A stretch of 64,000 nucleotides of DNA from Pseudomonas sp. BP8 (GCF_017875955.1 NZ_JAGINK010000001.1:5668501-5732500); one strand, 5' to 3'. Positions 8,206 to 17,213 are shown, numbered from the stretch's first letter. The notes: generated by a model from the letters alone, not told the origin. Program-made: numbers and translations.

Positions 8206-8831
8206 GCCGGCGCGTCTGGCTGGCACGCCGGATGCGCCTTGGCGAACGCCGGGTGGGTTTCAGCCAACGCGGCCACCCGCCGAATCCGCGGGTAACCGCT
8301 GAGGTCGACAGAAAAACGTTCGGCCGCATACAGCTGAGGGACAAGGTAGATATCGGCGACACCGGGCGTGCTGCCGAAGCAGAAGCCATGGTCGCCGATC
8401 AACTGTTCCACCGCCGTCAGGCCCTGGCTGATCCAGTGGCCGATCCACTGGTTGACCTGAGTTTCGTCGTGCCCTAGCTGACGCAGCTGGTTGAGCACGC
8501 TGACATTGTGCAGCGGGTGGATATCGCAGCCGATCAGCGCGGCCACGCTGCGTACCCTGGCCCGCGCTTCGGCGTCGGCGGGCAGCAGTGCCGGCTGTGG
8601 ATAAGTTTCCTCGAGGTACTCGATGATCGCCGGCGACTGCACCAGCAGTGTACCGCCGTCGGTGCGCAGGGCTGGCACCCGCCCCTGCGGGTTAAGCGCA
8701 AGGTAGTCCGCCGCGCGCTGCTCGCCCTTCAGCAGGTTGACTGGCAGGGCCTGATAATCCAGGCCCTTTAATGCCAAGGCGATGCATACCCGGTAGGAGG
8801 AAGTGGAACGGTAATAGCCGAACAGTTCCAT
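8202..8831 (-). CDS. maiA: Maleylacetoacetate isomerase
   Basis: A glutathione-S-transferase zeta-class enzyme of 209 aa that converts maleylacetoacetate to fumarylacetoacetate in tyrosine/homogentisate breakdown. The N-terminal thioredoxin fold carries YYRSTSSYRVCIALALKG; NPQGRVPAL and VQSPAIIEYLEETYP form the glutathione site; the C-terminal helical domain has GVADIYLVPQLYAAERF. It is the last gene of the hmgA-fahA-maiA operon, 12 bp after fahA, so the three enzymes that take homogentisate to fumarate and acetoacetate are made together. Confidence 0.96.
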   Translation of the reverse strand: MELFGYYRSTSSYRVCIALALKGLDYQALPVNLLKGEQRAADYLALNPQGRVPALRTDGGTLLVQSPAIIEYLEETYPQPALLPADAEARARVRSVAALIGCDIHPLHNVSVLNQLRQLGHDETQVNQWIGHWISQGLTAVEQLIGDHGFCFGSTPGVADIYLVPQLYAAERFSVDLSGYPRIRRVAALAETHPAFAKAHPACQPDAPA

Positions 8832-8843
8832 CGCCCTGCCCTC

Positions 8844-10136
8844 TTAGTTGGCGGCGATGATCGTGCCACGGCATTCGCCGAAGCCGATGCTGGCGACACC
8901 CTCGCGGTGGCAGCGGGCGCGCAGGATGATTTCGTCGCCATCCTCGAGAAACTTGCGCACTTCGCCGCTGGCCAACTCGATCGGCTGCTTGCCACCCTCG
9001 GTGATCTCCAACAGGCTGCCGTAGGAGCCCGGCTGCACTCCGGACAACGTGCCCGAGCCAAACAGGTCGCCAGGCTGCAGCTGGCAGCCGTTGACACTGT
9101 GGTGGGCAACCATCTGTGCCACGGTCCAGTACATGCTGAGGCTATTGCTCAAGGTCAGGCGATGGGCAGGCAGGCCTTGTTCGCGCATGCGCTCGGTGAT
9201 CAGCAACACTTCCAGTTCGATATCAAAGGCGCCATTGGCCTGATCGCGCTTGTCCTGCAGGTACGACAGCGGCTGCGGATCGCCCTCGGGGCGGGCCGGC
9301 TGAGCGCAGCGGAACGGCGCCAGCGCCTCGGCAGTGACGACCCACGGCGACAGGCTGGTGATAAAGCTCTTCGACAGGAACGGGCCCAGCGGCTGGTATT
9401 CCCAAGCCTGGATATCGCGCGCCGACCAATCATTGAGCAGGCAATAGCCGGCGACATGTTCGGCGGCATCGCCGATGGCGATCGAGTCGCCCATGGCATT
9501 GCCCTGGCCGATCCAGATGCCCAGCTCCAGCTCGTAGTCCAGGCGCGCGCACGGGCCAAAGGTTGGCTCGCTCTGGCCAGCGGGCAGGGTCTGGCCCTTG
9601 GGCCGGCGCACGTCGGTGCCGGAGGGGCGCAAGGTCGAGGCGCGACCATGATAGGCGATAGGTACGTACTTGTAGTTGGGCAGCAGCGGGTTGTCGGGGC
9701 GGAACAACTTGCCGACGTTGTTGGCATGGTTGATACCCACGTAGAAATCGGTGTAGTCGCCGACCTTGGCCGGCAGGTGCAACTGGCACTCACTGGCCTG
9801 ATAAAGCGCCGCCTGCAATACGTCCTGGTGTTCGCTGTGCTCGCCGAGCAGCGCCAGCAGCCGCTCGCGCAATGCAACCCGGGCCTTGCTGCCGAGGGCA
9901 AAGTACGCGTTCAGCGCGCCGCCGCGGGTTGCCTCGACCGCCGCCTTGGCCTCACCGTCGAACAGGCCGGCCGCCAGCACGGACTCCAGATCGAGAATTG
10001 CATCGCCGATGGCCACGCCGCAACGGCGTGCTTCATCCGGTCGACTGAAAATGCCCAGCGGCAGGTTCTGCAGCGGGAAATCGCTATGCCCGTTGGCGTG
10101 CTCAACCCAGCTACGGGCAATGGCGGTCTGGTTCAT
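8844..10136 (-). CDS. fahA: Fumarylacetoacetase
   Basis: A 430-aa hydrolase that splits fumarylacetoacetate into fumarate and acetoacetate, the last step of homogentisate catabolism. An N-terminal SH3-like domain (LPLGIFSRPDEARRCGVAIG) precedes the FAH catalytic domain, with DFYVGINHANNVGKLFRP, YHGRAS, the metal-binding stretch LDYELELGIWIG and NDWSARDIQAWEY. The length fits the 420-435 aa of bacterial FAH. It starts 3 bp after the hmgA stop codon, so it is translationally close-coupled in the hmg operon. Confidence 0.97.
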   Translation of the reverse strand: MNQTAIARSWVEHANGHSDFPLQNLPLGIFSRPDEARRCGVAIGDAILDLESVLAAGLFDGEAKAAVEATRGGALNAYFALGSKARVALRERLLALLGEHSEHQDVLQAALYQASECQLHLPAKVGDYTDFYVGINHANNVGKLFRPDNPLLPNYKYVPIAYHGRASTLRPSGTDVRRPKGQTLPAGQSEPTFGPCARLDYELELGIWIGQGNAMGDSIAIGDAAEHVAGYCLLNDWSARDIQAWEYQPLGPFLSKSFITSLSPWVVTAEALAPFRCAQPARPEGDPQPLSYLQDKRDQANGAFDIELEVLLITERMREQGLPAHRLTLSNSLSMYWTVAQMVAHHSVNGCQLQPGDLFGSGTLSGVQPGSYGSLLEITEGGKQPIELASGEVRKFLEDGDEIILRARCHREGVASIGFGECRGTIIAAN

Positions 10137-10139
10137 GGG

Positions 10140-11441
10140 TTATCTCCGGTTCGGGTTGAAGGTGCTCGGCAAAGTCGCCCAGCAACTGTCGTAGTCGGCC
10201 TGCAATTGCGGGCATTCGAGTGCAGGCTGGCTCGGGCGCAGCACTTGGCTGGTCTCGAACATGAACGCCAGGGTGTTGTCGATCTTCTGCGGCGCGAGGT
10301 CGGCGGCAATTGCCTTGCTGCAGGTCTCGGCGTCCGGGCCATGGGCGCTCATCACGCCATGCAGCGAAGCACCGCCGGGCAGGAAGCCTTCCGCCTTGGC
10401 GTCGTAGGCACCGTGGATCAAGCCCATGAACTCGTTCATCAGGTTGCGATGGAACCACGGCGGACGGAAGGTGTTCTCGGCCACCATCCAGCGCGGCGGG
10501 AAGATCACGAAGTCGATGTTGGCCAGGCCGTGCACGCTGGTCGGTGAGGTCAGCACGGTGAAGATCGACGGGTCGGGGTGGTCGAAGCTGACCGTGCCGA
10601 TCGTGTTGAACCGCCGCAGGTCATATTTGTACGGGACGTTGCTGCCATGCCAGGCAACCACGTCGAGCGGCGAATGCTGCAACTCGCAGGCCCAGTGTTC
10701 ACCCAGAAACTTCTGCACCAGTTGCTGGGGGCCAGTGACCTCTTCGTAGTGCGCCACCGGGGTGAGGAAGTCGCGTGGGTTGGCCAGGCCGTTGCTGCCG
10801 ATCGGGCCGAGTTCGGGAAGACGCAGCGGCGCACCGTGGTTCTCAGCAAGGTAGCCGCGCGCCTGGCCGTCGAGCAGCTCGACGCGGAATTTCATGCCGC
10901 GCGGGATCACCGCGATCTCCAGCGGTTCGACCTCCAACACACCCACCTCGGTGGCGATGCGCAGGCGGCCGTGCTCAGGCACCAGCAACAATTCGCCGTC
11001 GGCATTGAAGAACACCCGCTCCATCGAGCGGTTGGCCCGGTAGATGTAGATGCTCACCCCTGCCGGTTTGTCCGCCGCAGCATTGGCCGCCATGGGCAGC
11101 CAGCCGTCGATGAAATCGGTCGGTTCACTGGGCATCGGCTGGGGGTTCCAGCGCAGCCGGTTAGGCGTGACCGCGCCCAACGCAACGTTGAGCGGTTGGC
11201 GCTGCAGGCGTTCGAAGCGCGGGTGCAGCGCCGACGGGCGAATCCGGTACAGCCAGGTCCGGCGCAATTCACTGCGGGCCATGGTGAATGCGGTGCCCGA
11301 GAGCAACTCGGTGTACAGGCCATACGGCGCCTTCTGCGGCGAGTTCTGGCCGATCGGCAGGGCACCAGGCAGGGCCTCGCTGGCGAACTCGTTGCCGAAG
11401 CCGCTGAGGTAATCGAGCGAGGGGGACGTGTCGCGGGTCAT
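10140..11441 (-). CDS. hmgA: Homogentisate 1,2-dioxygenase
   Basis: A 433-aa Fe(II) ring-cleavage dioxygenase that converts homogentisate to maleylacetoacetate. The sequence LSGFGNEFASEALPGALP near the N-terminus, and the cupin segment PPWFHRNLMNEFMGLIHG that should carry the iron ligands, are diagnostic. The start at 11441 (MTRDTSP) is chosen over the upstream ATG because GGAGG lies 6 bases before it and the resulting length equals the known 433 aa of P. putida HmgA. It is the first gene of the operon, facing hmgR across a 189-bp gap with the palindromic operator. Loss of this enzyme usually gives brown pyomelanin. Confidence 0.98.
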   Translation of the reverse strand: MTRDTSPSLDYLSGFGNEFASEALPGALPIGQNSPQKAPYGLYTELLSGTAFTMARSELRRTWLYRIRPSALHPRFERLQRQPLNVALGAVTPNRLRWNPQPMPSEPTDFIDGWLPMAANAAADKPAGVSIYIYRANRSMERVFFNADGELLLVPEHGRLRIATEVGVLEVEPLEIAVIPRGMKFRVELLDGQARGYLAENHGAPLRLPELGPIGSNGLANPRDFLTPVAHYEEVTGPQQLVQKFLGEHWACELQHSPLDVVAWHGSNVPYKYDLRRFNTIGTVSFDHPDPSIFTVLTSPTSVHGLANIDFVIFPPRWMVAENTFRPPWFHRNLMNEFMGLIHGAYDAKAEGFLPGGASLHGVMSAHGPDAETCSKAIAADLAPQKIDNTLAFMFETSQVLRPSQPALECPQLQADYDSCWATLPSTFNPNRR

Positions 11442-11542
11442 CTGTGCCTCCGGGCTCACTGGGAGCCGTGCTGGCAGTTGGCTGCTGGGCCGACTCTCTG
11501 CTGATTGGCACAGGGGTGGCAGCGCGTCTGCATTTGTTTTTA

Positions 11543-11559
11543 TCGTAATCAGATTACGA
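11543..11559. promoter_or_regulatory. Perfect 17-bp palindrome, probable HmgR operator
   Basis: TCGTAATCAGATTACGA reads the same on both strands around a central A. It lies 102 bp upstream of hmgA and 72 bp upstream of hmgR. Reading toward hmgA, a TACGAT hexamer overlapping its end could be the -10 box. IclR-type HmgR in P. putida is known to repress hmgABC until homogentisate binds. A weaker inverted repeat, TAACG-N9-CGTTA, follows at 11561-11579. Confidence 0.8.
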
Positions 11560-11630
11560 ATAACGTAATTTGCTCGTTACCCGGCGTCAAGCTATAAAGT
11601 CGCCATCTGTCACTCTGGACGCACTTCTCC

Positions 11631-12413
11631 ATGGCCAAAGCCAGCAACTCTGCCGACACCGGCAAGCAGAAGGTCCGCTCGGCGGAAGTCGGCACCGACA
11701 TCCTCAAGGCGCTCGCCGAACTCTCCCCGTCCACCTCACTGTCGCGCCTGGCGGAGCATGTGGGCATGCCGGCGAGCAAGGTCCACCGTTACCTGCAGGC
11801 ACTGATCGCCAGCGGCTTCGCCGAGCAGGATTCGGCCACCAATCACTATGGGCTGGGCCGCGAAGCGTTGCGCGTAGGCATGGCTGCGCTGGGCAGCATT
11901 GATGTCCTGAAAGTGGCGGCGCTGCCGCTGTCGGAGCTGCGTGATGAGCTCAACGAAAGCTGCTTTATCGCGGTCTGGGGCAATCAGGGCGCGACGGTGG
12001 TCAGCATCGAGCCGGCCGTGCGGGCGGTGACCGTGGTGACGCAGATTGGCTCAGTGCTGCCGCTGCTCAGTTCGTCCACCGGACTGGTGTTCGCGACTCA
12101 TTTGCCGGAACGGGAGATCGGCGAACTGCGTGAGCGGGAGCTGGCGGTGCTGGGGCAGACGGTCGACGACTATCAAGCGCTGCTGGCGGGCATCCGCGAG
12201 CAGGGTTTGCACCATGTGCATGGGCTGTTGATGCCGGGGGTTGATGCGCTGTCGGCACCGGTATTCAACGCCATGGGCCAGATTGTCGCGGTGATGACTG
12301 TGGTGGGGCCTACTTCGATCTTTCATGCCGATGAGCATGGGCCGGCGGCCAAGCGATTGCTGGCGGCGACTCGGGATATCAGTTGGCGGATGGGGTACGC
12401 GCCTGGGAGCTGA
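11631..12413 (+). CDS. hmgR: IclR-family repressor of homogentisate catabolism
   Basis: A 260-aa regulator. The N-terminal winged helix-turn-helix is at about 20-85 (LKALAELSPSTSLSRLAEHV, GMPASKVHRYLQALIASGFA) and an IclR effector domain follows (VSIEPAVRAVTVVTQIGSVLPL, STGLVFATHLPE, GVDALSAPVFN). Position divergent from hmgA and the shared palindrome identify it as HmgR, which responds to homogentisate. The start codon follows a short, weak ribosome binding site. No other gene shares its transcript; a hairpin terminator appears 200 bp downstream. Confidence 0.92.
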   Translation: MAKASNSADTGKQKVRSAEVGTDILKALAELSPSTSLSRLAEHVGMPASKVHRYLQALIASGFAEQDSATNHYGLGREALRVGMAALGSIDVLKVAALPLSELRDELNESCFIAVWGNQGATVVSIEPAVRAVTVVTQIGSVLPLLSSSTGLVFATHLPEREIGELRERELAVLGQTVDDYQALLAGIREQGLHHVHGLLMPGVDALSAPVFNAMGQIVAVMTVVGPTSIFHADEHGPAAKRLLAATRDISWRMGYAPGS

Positions 12414-12618
12414 AACGCCAACCATGCGCTGGGATGGTTGCGGGGTTTACTCTTACCTTATGCGTAAAAGTGAATGTCATAAGTGGGTATTTTTCCCTCG
12501 GGATCAAGCGCTTATTCTGATCTCACTGGCTGGCACGAAGGGCACTCCCCCCGCCTTTTGCGGCCGACCATGCTGTACCGACGTTGATTTTGAAGCTCCT
12601 TGATCTGACGTCTCGATT

Positions 12619-12648
12619 GGCCGCTGCGGTTGCAGCGGCTTTTTTTTT
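12619..12648 (+). terminator. Rho-independent terminator downstream of hmgR
   Basis: The stem CCGCTGC / GCAGCGG with a short loop is followed by a run of nine T. The 200 bp between it and the hmgR stop shows no gene. Confidence 0.85.
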
Positions 12649-12704
12649 GGGTTCTTTACGAGTTGCCTGGGGCTGGGGGGCTGGCTCTCGGGGTTGTGGG
12701 TTTT

Positions 12705-12928
12705 GGGCTTATCCGTTTGATGGGGTGGCGCCACTGGCCCCTTCCGCCCTTACGGCCATCCCTTTCAAGGTCTTTGAAATTTAGTCTGGCTTGAGTGAGC
12801 CGGGGGCGCTGCGCCCCCGGCATTGCTGGCCTACATGATGAAATCCGAAGTTAACGCAAAGACCTTGAAAGGGATGGCCGTAAGGGCGGAAGGGGCCAGT
12901 GGTGGCACCACATCAACTGAATAAGCCC
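12705..12928. repeat. Long inverted repeat (72-bp arms) with central GC-rich palindrome
   Basis: Left arm 12705-12776 and right arm 12857-12928 are complementary at most positions, sharing CCTTCCGCCCTTACGGCCAT and CCCTTTCAAGGTCTTTG. The 80-bp centre has its own hairpin GCCGGGGGCG / CGCCCCCGGC at about 12799-12820. The outer ends match those of the 581-1242 element (GGGCTTATCC, CACTGGCCCCTTCCGCC), so both belong to one family. The rest of the 605-bp gap between hmgR and the SDR gene holds nothing else I recognise beyond the terminator. Confidence 0.88.
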
Positions 12929-13018
12929 ACAATTCCTAAGCCAGCCAAGCCAAGCCAACACATCATCTTCCCCCAACAATCCGTGAAAAACCGTTTTCGT
13001 CTCAGGTTCAAGCAGCAC

Positions 13019-13933
13019 TCAGCCGAGAGGATACTTCTGCAGGTTCGCCATCATCTGCTGCAGTGCCTGCAGGCTGTCCTCAGGATGCACGGCGCCGTCA
13101 AAATCCGCGATCTGCGACCAATGCTGCGCCACCTGCTCAGGCGTGAATCCTTCACGCGGATCGAAGCCAACACCCAGACTACGCTCCCAGCGCACTTTAC
13201 CCACCCAGCCCCCGCCCACTTCATACAGACCGCCGCTGTCCTGGCACTGCTCGCTGCCCAGAAACACCACCAGCGGGCTGATCAACTCAGGCTTGAGCCG
13301 CTCGAACACTTGCTGCGGAATCAGCCCTTCGGTCATGCGCGTGGCACCCGTCGGGGCAATCGCGTTGACCAGAATCCCATGCTTGCGGCCTTCGATGGCC
13401 AAAGTCCGGGTCAGGCCATACAGGCCCAGCTTGGCCATGCCGTAATTGGCCTGGCCAAAATTGCCATAAATGCCCGAGGTCGACGCGGTGAAAATCACCC
13501 GCCCCCAGTTCTGCCCGCGCAGGTGCGGCCAGGCCGCATGGGTGACCTTGTAGGCACCCTCGACATGAATCCGATAAACCTGCTCCCAATCAGCGTCTTC
13601 CATCTTGTGAAAGGTCTTGTCACGCAGGATACCGGCGTTGTTGACCACCACATCGACCCGGCCATAAGTGTCCAGCGCCTGTTCGACAATGCGCGCGCCG
13701 TCGGTGACCGAATCATGGTTGGCCAACGCCATACCACCCGCGGCGCGAATCTCTTCGACCACCCGATCGGCCGCCGAGGCGCTGGCGCCCTCGCCGTGCG
13801 TCGAACCGCCCAGGTCGTTGACCACCACCTTGGCGCCGTGGGCGGCAAACAGCAGTGCATGGGCCCGGCCCAGGCCGCCACCGGCGCCGGTCACGATCAC
13901 CACACGGTCTTGCAGACGTACCGATTCGCTCAT
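13019..13933 (-). CDS. SDR family oxidoreductase, 17-beta-HSD4/(R)-3-hydroxyacyl-CoA dehydrogenase-like
   Basis: A 304-aa short-chain dehydrogenase. The cofactor motif is VTGAGGGLGRAHALLFA, followed by VNDLGGSTHGEG, NNAGILRDKTFHKM and the catalytic ASTSGIYGNFGQANYGMAK (Ser, Tyr, Lys). The VNDLGG and RDKTFHKM pattern is typical of the dehydrogenase half of peroxisomal multifunctional enzyme type 2, which oxidises 3-hydroxyacyl-CoA. The substrate here is inferred. The start at 13933 has GGAGC 7 bases upstream; the longer frame is not protein-like. The gene runs in the same direction as the hydrolase upstream of it. Confidence 0.86.
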   Translation of the reverse strand: MSESVRLQDRVVIVTGAGGGLGRAHALLFAAHGAKVVVNDLGGSTHGEGASASAADRVVEEIRAAGGMALANHDSVTDGARIVEQALDTYGRVDVVVNNAGILRDKTFHKMEDADWEQVYRIHVEGAYKVTHAAWPHLRGQNWGRVIFTASTSGIYGNFGQANYGMAKLGLYGLTRTLAIEGRKHGILVNAIAPTGATRMTEGLIPQQVFERLKPELISPLVVFLGSEQCQDSGGLYEVGGGWVGKVRWERSLGVGFDPREGFTPEQVAQHWSQIADFDGAVHPEDSLQALQQMMANLQKYPLG

Positions 13934-14065
13934 GTTCAACGCTCCAGGCAAGGATGGGATGGCAGGCAGTTTCGGCCAGCCGCACGCGATGGACAATCAA
14001 GCGCACTGGGGCTGAATGACGGGCAATAAGATCGGCCGATGACAGGCATCGGCCGAGCAAAAACG

Positions 14066-14971
14066 CTAGGACCAGGCAACTTTCTGCGGCAGGTAGCTCA
14101 GCGGCTGCTCGCGAAAGCTCAGGTAATGACGCAGCACCTGTACCGGTGCTTCGATATGGGGATAGTGACCGATGCCCTGCAAGAGCACGGTGTCGGCGTC
14201 CGGCACGTGTTGCTGGTAGGCCTCGACCATGTGCGCACCGCAAAGCGGGTCGACCGCGCCGTTGATGAAACGCAGCGGCACGCCGTTGCGCTGCAGCGCG
14301 CCGACCCAGCGATCACGGTACATCCGCCGCTCAGGAACGTAGCTCATCAGCTTGTGCATGATGCGCGTGCCGCCATTGGCGACAATCAGGCTCCAGCAGT
14401 CATCCAGCGCACTTTCACTCGGATGGGTGCAGGGCCCGTAGATCTGGCTGACCGTGCGCACCAGGTCATCACGCCCGAATGAACGGCCGACCAGCCAACC
14501 GAGCGGGCTGAGCAGCAGCTTCTGCACCAGCAGCAATGGGCAGCGCTCGGGGAACAACGCGCTGTTGAGGAAGGCACAACTGGCCACTTCGGCGCGCTGC
14601 TCATGGTGCCGGGCGAGTAGCTCCTGAGCGACGCTGCCGCCGTAGTCATGGGCCAGTAAGTGCACCGGTTCATCGATCTGCAGATGCGCAAGCAAAGCCT
14701 GCTGCAAATCGGCTTGCTCGATCAGGCTATAGGTGTGGCCCAGCGGTTTGGCCGAATCGCCAAAGCCGAGCATGTCGCAAGCCACCACGCGAAAGCGCTG
14801 GGCCAGAGGGCCCCACAGATAGTGCCAATCCCAGCTGGCTGTGGGGAAGCCGTGCAACAGAAGCAGGGGCTCTCCTTGCCCTGCGGTCCAGTATCGAATG
14901 CTCTGGCCCCGGAATGAAAAACTCTGACCCCGGGTTCGCCAGACGCACAATGGAATTTCAGCCAAAGGCAT
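14066..14971 (-). CDS. Alpha/beta hydrolase with Asp nucleophile (epoxide hydrolase/haloalkane dehalogenase-like)
   Basis: A 301-aa alpha/beta-hydrolase. The oxyanion region LLLLHGFPTASWDWHYLW is followed by the nucleophile elbow LLAHDYGGS, where Asp takes the place of the usual Ser as in epoxide hydrolases and haloalkane dehalogenases. The acid and base are probably in NGAVDPLCG and GIGHYPHIEAP. The start at 14971 (MPLAEIPL) is preferred; a GTG at 15034 would add 21 residues. It is followed by the SDR gene on the same strand 132 bp downstream, so the two may act on one substrate, which cannot be read from the sequence. Confidence 0.83.
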   Translation of the reverse strand: MPLAEIPLCVWRTRGQSFSFRGQSIRYWTAGQGEPLLLLHGFPTASWDWHYLWGPLAQRFRVVACDMLGFGDSAKPLGHTYSLIEQADLQQALLAHLQIDEPVHLLAHDYGGSVAQELLARHHEQRAEVASCAFLNSALFPERCPLLLVQKLLLSPLGWLVGRSFGRDDLVRTVSQIYGPCTHPSESALDDCWSLIVANGGTRIMHKLMSYVPERRMYRDRWVGALQRNGVPLRFINGAVDPLCGAHMVEAYQQHVPDADTVLLQGIGHYPHIEAPVQVLRHYLSFREQPLSYLPQKVAWS

Positions 14972-15181
14972 CAGAGTGGTCCCGGTGGATTGCGGTGAAC
15001 GGAATACGGCAAGGCTGCGGTCATTGCATGTCACCTCGGCACTTACATGTGCTCTCTATGTCGCGTCGAGGGTTAGTCTAGTCAGCGCCGGTAACGGCGA
15101 AACTTGCGTTGGCAGCCAGCTTGATGACCTTGCGGGTCAGGGGTATGAACGGTCACCGCAGCGACCTGGCAAACACAACCA

Positions 15182-15637
15182 TCAGCCCTTGAGCGCGGCC
15201 ACCAGCTCAGCCAACCATGGCTCTGCATCGGTTTCCGGGGTGACGGTCTCACTGGCATCCAGACGCAGCATCGGCAGCACTTCGCGCACGCCCAGCTCGG
15301 CAAACAGCTCGCGCAGTTGCTCGCCACCGCCACAGTAGGTATCGCCATAGCTCGAATCGCCCAGGCCGATTACCGCCCCTGGCAGCCCGCGCCAGGCTGC
15401 TGGAAGGGTGTCGCGAATCGTGCTGAACAACGGCATCAGGTTGTCGGGCAGCTCGCCCATGCCTGTGGTCGAGGTCACCGCCAGAAACGCATCCGGGGCA
15501 AAACCTTGGATGTCCTGAACGGTGGCGCGTGCCGCGTGCCAGGCTTCAAAACCGGCAGCCGTGAGCAAGGATGCGGCATGACGAGCGACTTCTTCGGCGG
15601 TGCCATACACCGACCCGGAAATAATGGCGACTTTCAT
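15182..15637 (-). CDS. Flavodoxin (MioC-like)
   Basis: A 151-aa flavodoxin with the FMN phosphate-binding loop SGSVYGTAEEVARHAASLL near the start, a second FMN loop VTSTTGMGELPDN, and the third loop GLGDSSYGDTYCGGGEQL. It carries electrons at low potential in the cytoplasm. Length and pattern fit the short MioC group (about 147-150 aa), as used with ferredoxin-NADP reductase in biotin synthesis. No partner gene is adjacent. The 210-bp gap to the hydrolase upstream has no feature I recognise. Confidence 0.88.
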   Translation of the reverse strand: MKVAIISGSVYGTAEEVARHAASLLTAAGFEAWHAARATVQDIQGFAPDAFLAVTSTTGMGELPDNLMPLFSTIRDTLPAAWRGLPGAVIGLGDSSYGDTYCGGGEQLRELFAELGVREVLPMLRLDASETVTPETDAEPWLAELVAALKG

Positions 15638-15838
15638 CTGAAAGAGGATTCCGAAACTGAGTGAAAACGTAGGATACTAGCATTCTGCAGTGGCAAAAGG
15701 CCGCATGCACGGCGCGATGGGGGGAAAAGCCAGGCGCAACGTGCCGAACGCTCGAATCTGCTATGCACCGCTGAACCAAGCGCGGTAATCGCTGTCCATC
15801 TCTCACTCTTGTAGAAATCGCCCCCTTCGAGTTCGATC

Positions 15839-16459
15839 ATGCAACAAGCAGATGCCCTCCTCACCCAGGACGAGATGAACTTCATCCAGGACATGCAGCA
15901 TTCGCCGCAGTTGAACCTGGCTGACCCCATGTCGGGCCTGTTGGTCAATGGCGACCGCCAGCTCCAGCAGTTGCTCACGCGCCTGGCGGCCAACGAGCAG
16001 GTCACTTTGCAGGCACAGTTCAACAACCAGCAGATCAGCTTCCCGCTGCAACTGGTCGAAGACGAATTCCACGCGTTGCACCTGCAACTCGGCTCCCCGG
16101 AAATCTACGAAGACGGCCCCATGCTGCGTCCCTGGCGCTTGACCATGGATGAGCCGGAAGTGTTGCTCGGCGAACAGGGTGAAGACAGCGGCCTGTGGGT
16201 GCGCGATATCTCCTTCAAGGGCGCGCTGCTGGAAGTGCACGGCCATAAAGAGGCGCCCAAGCGCTTTGATCTGCACTTCGCCCCCGAGGGCATCGAACCG
16301 ATTCACCTGCACGGCGTACTGCGTCGGCGCATCGGCCGCGACCTGGCCGCCTACGACCTGAGCCGCAGCCCCTCGGACGAAATCGAGCGCCTGCGCGAAT
16401 ACATCCTCCAGGCCCACCGTGCGGCCCATCCGGAGTTGCACACGCAGGTAGTGAGCTGA
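15839..16459 (+). CDS. Conserved protein with PilZ-like segment
   Basis: A 206-aa cytoplasmic protein. The stretch GLWVRDISFKGALLEV resembles the D/NxSxxG core of PilZ domains that bind cyclic di-GMP, and LHGVLRRRIGRDLAAYDL could be a further strand. The classical RxxxR motif that should precede the core is not clearly present, so binding of the nucleotide is uncertain. The N-terminal half (MQQADALLTQDEMNFIQDMQ) has no known domain, though its layout is reminiscent of YcgR-N. It is a single gene between a flavodoxin and a monooxygenase-like gene on either side. Confidence 0.6.
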   Translation: MQQADALLTQDEMNFIQDMQHSPQLNLADPMSGLLVNGDRQLQQLLTRLAANEQVTLQAQFNNQQISFPLQLVEDEFHALHLQLGSPEIYEDGPMLRPWRLTMDEPEVLLGEQGEDSGLWVRDISFKGALLEVHGHKEAPKRFDLHFAPEGIEPIHLHGVLRRRIGRDLAAYDLSRSPSDEIERLREYILQAHRAAHPELHTQVVS

Positions 16460-16640
16460 CCCCTCAGCAAGCACTTACCTGTTCACTGCCGCAACTGAAA
16501 CGCCTGCCGAACTGACGAGTCACGCATTTTGCGCGATAATCCGCGCCCAATTCTTGCATGCATGCTTGCGTCGCCCACCACCCCGGGCGATCAAGCCAAG
16601 GGGACAGCTACCCGCCAGCCCCGTCGCCAGGAGATACACA

Positions 16641-17213
16641 ATGTCTACCCCACCTGTCACCTTGATGGTGTCGCGCCGCGCTGCCCACGGCCGCTACCAG
16701 GACTTGCTGACCTGGCTGCACGAAGGCGAGCAGCTGGCTACCGACTTCCCCGGCTACCTGGGCTCGGGCATTCTCGCACCGCCCCGCGATGGCGATGAGT
16801 TTCAGATCATCTTCCGCTTTACCGACGAGCTGACCCTGCATGCCTGGGAGCATTCCGCCTCGCGCCGTGCCTGGTTGCTGCGCGGCGACGGCCTGTTCGA
16901 GCGCCCCAGGGAGCAGCGCGTCAGCGGTATCGACGACTGGTTTGGCACTCATCCGGTGCAGAAGCCACCGCGCTGGAAACAGGCCGTGGCCATCTGGCTG
17001 GCGTTTTTCCCGGTGTCGCTGCTGTTCAATGTGCTGTTCGGCCATTGGCTGTCGGCGCTCGACCTGCTGCCCAGGGTCTTGCTCAGTACCCTGGGGCTGA
17101 CGCCGGTCATGGTCTATCTGTTCATTCCGCTGTCGACCCGCCTGCTGGCCAACTGGCTGCACCCCACGCCGAGCAGCGCCGAGCAATCGGCACGAGGCCT
17201 GCGCAGCCGCTGA
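16641..17213 (+). CDS. Antibiotic biosynthesis monooxygenase-like domain with two C-terminal membrane segments
   Basis: A 190-aa protein. An ABM-type ferredoxin-like domain occupies about 1-95 (VTLMVSRRAAHGRYQDLLTW, DEFQIIFRFTDELTLHAWEH), followed by two hydrophobic helices, VAIWLAFFPVSLLFNVLFG and LGLTPVMVYLFIPLSTRLL. This soluble ABM plus membrane tail is a common conserved bacterial protein of unknown role. The start at 16641 has AGGAG 7 bases upstream; the frame extends to 16554 without protein-like content. The folM gene follows on the same strand. Confidence 0.8.
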   Translation: MSTPPVTLMVSRRAAHGRYQDLLTWLHEGEQLATDFPGYLGSGILAPPRDGDEFQIIFRFTDELTLHAWEHSASRRAWLLRGDGLFERPREQRVSGIDDWFGTHPVQKPPRWKQAVAIWLAFFPVSLLFNVLFGHWLSALDLLPRVLLSTLGLTPVMVYLFIPLSTRLLANWLHPTPSSAEQSARGLRSR

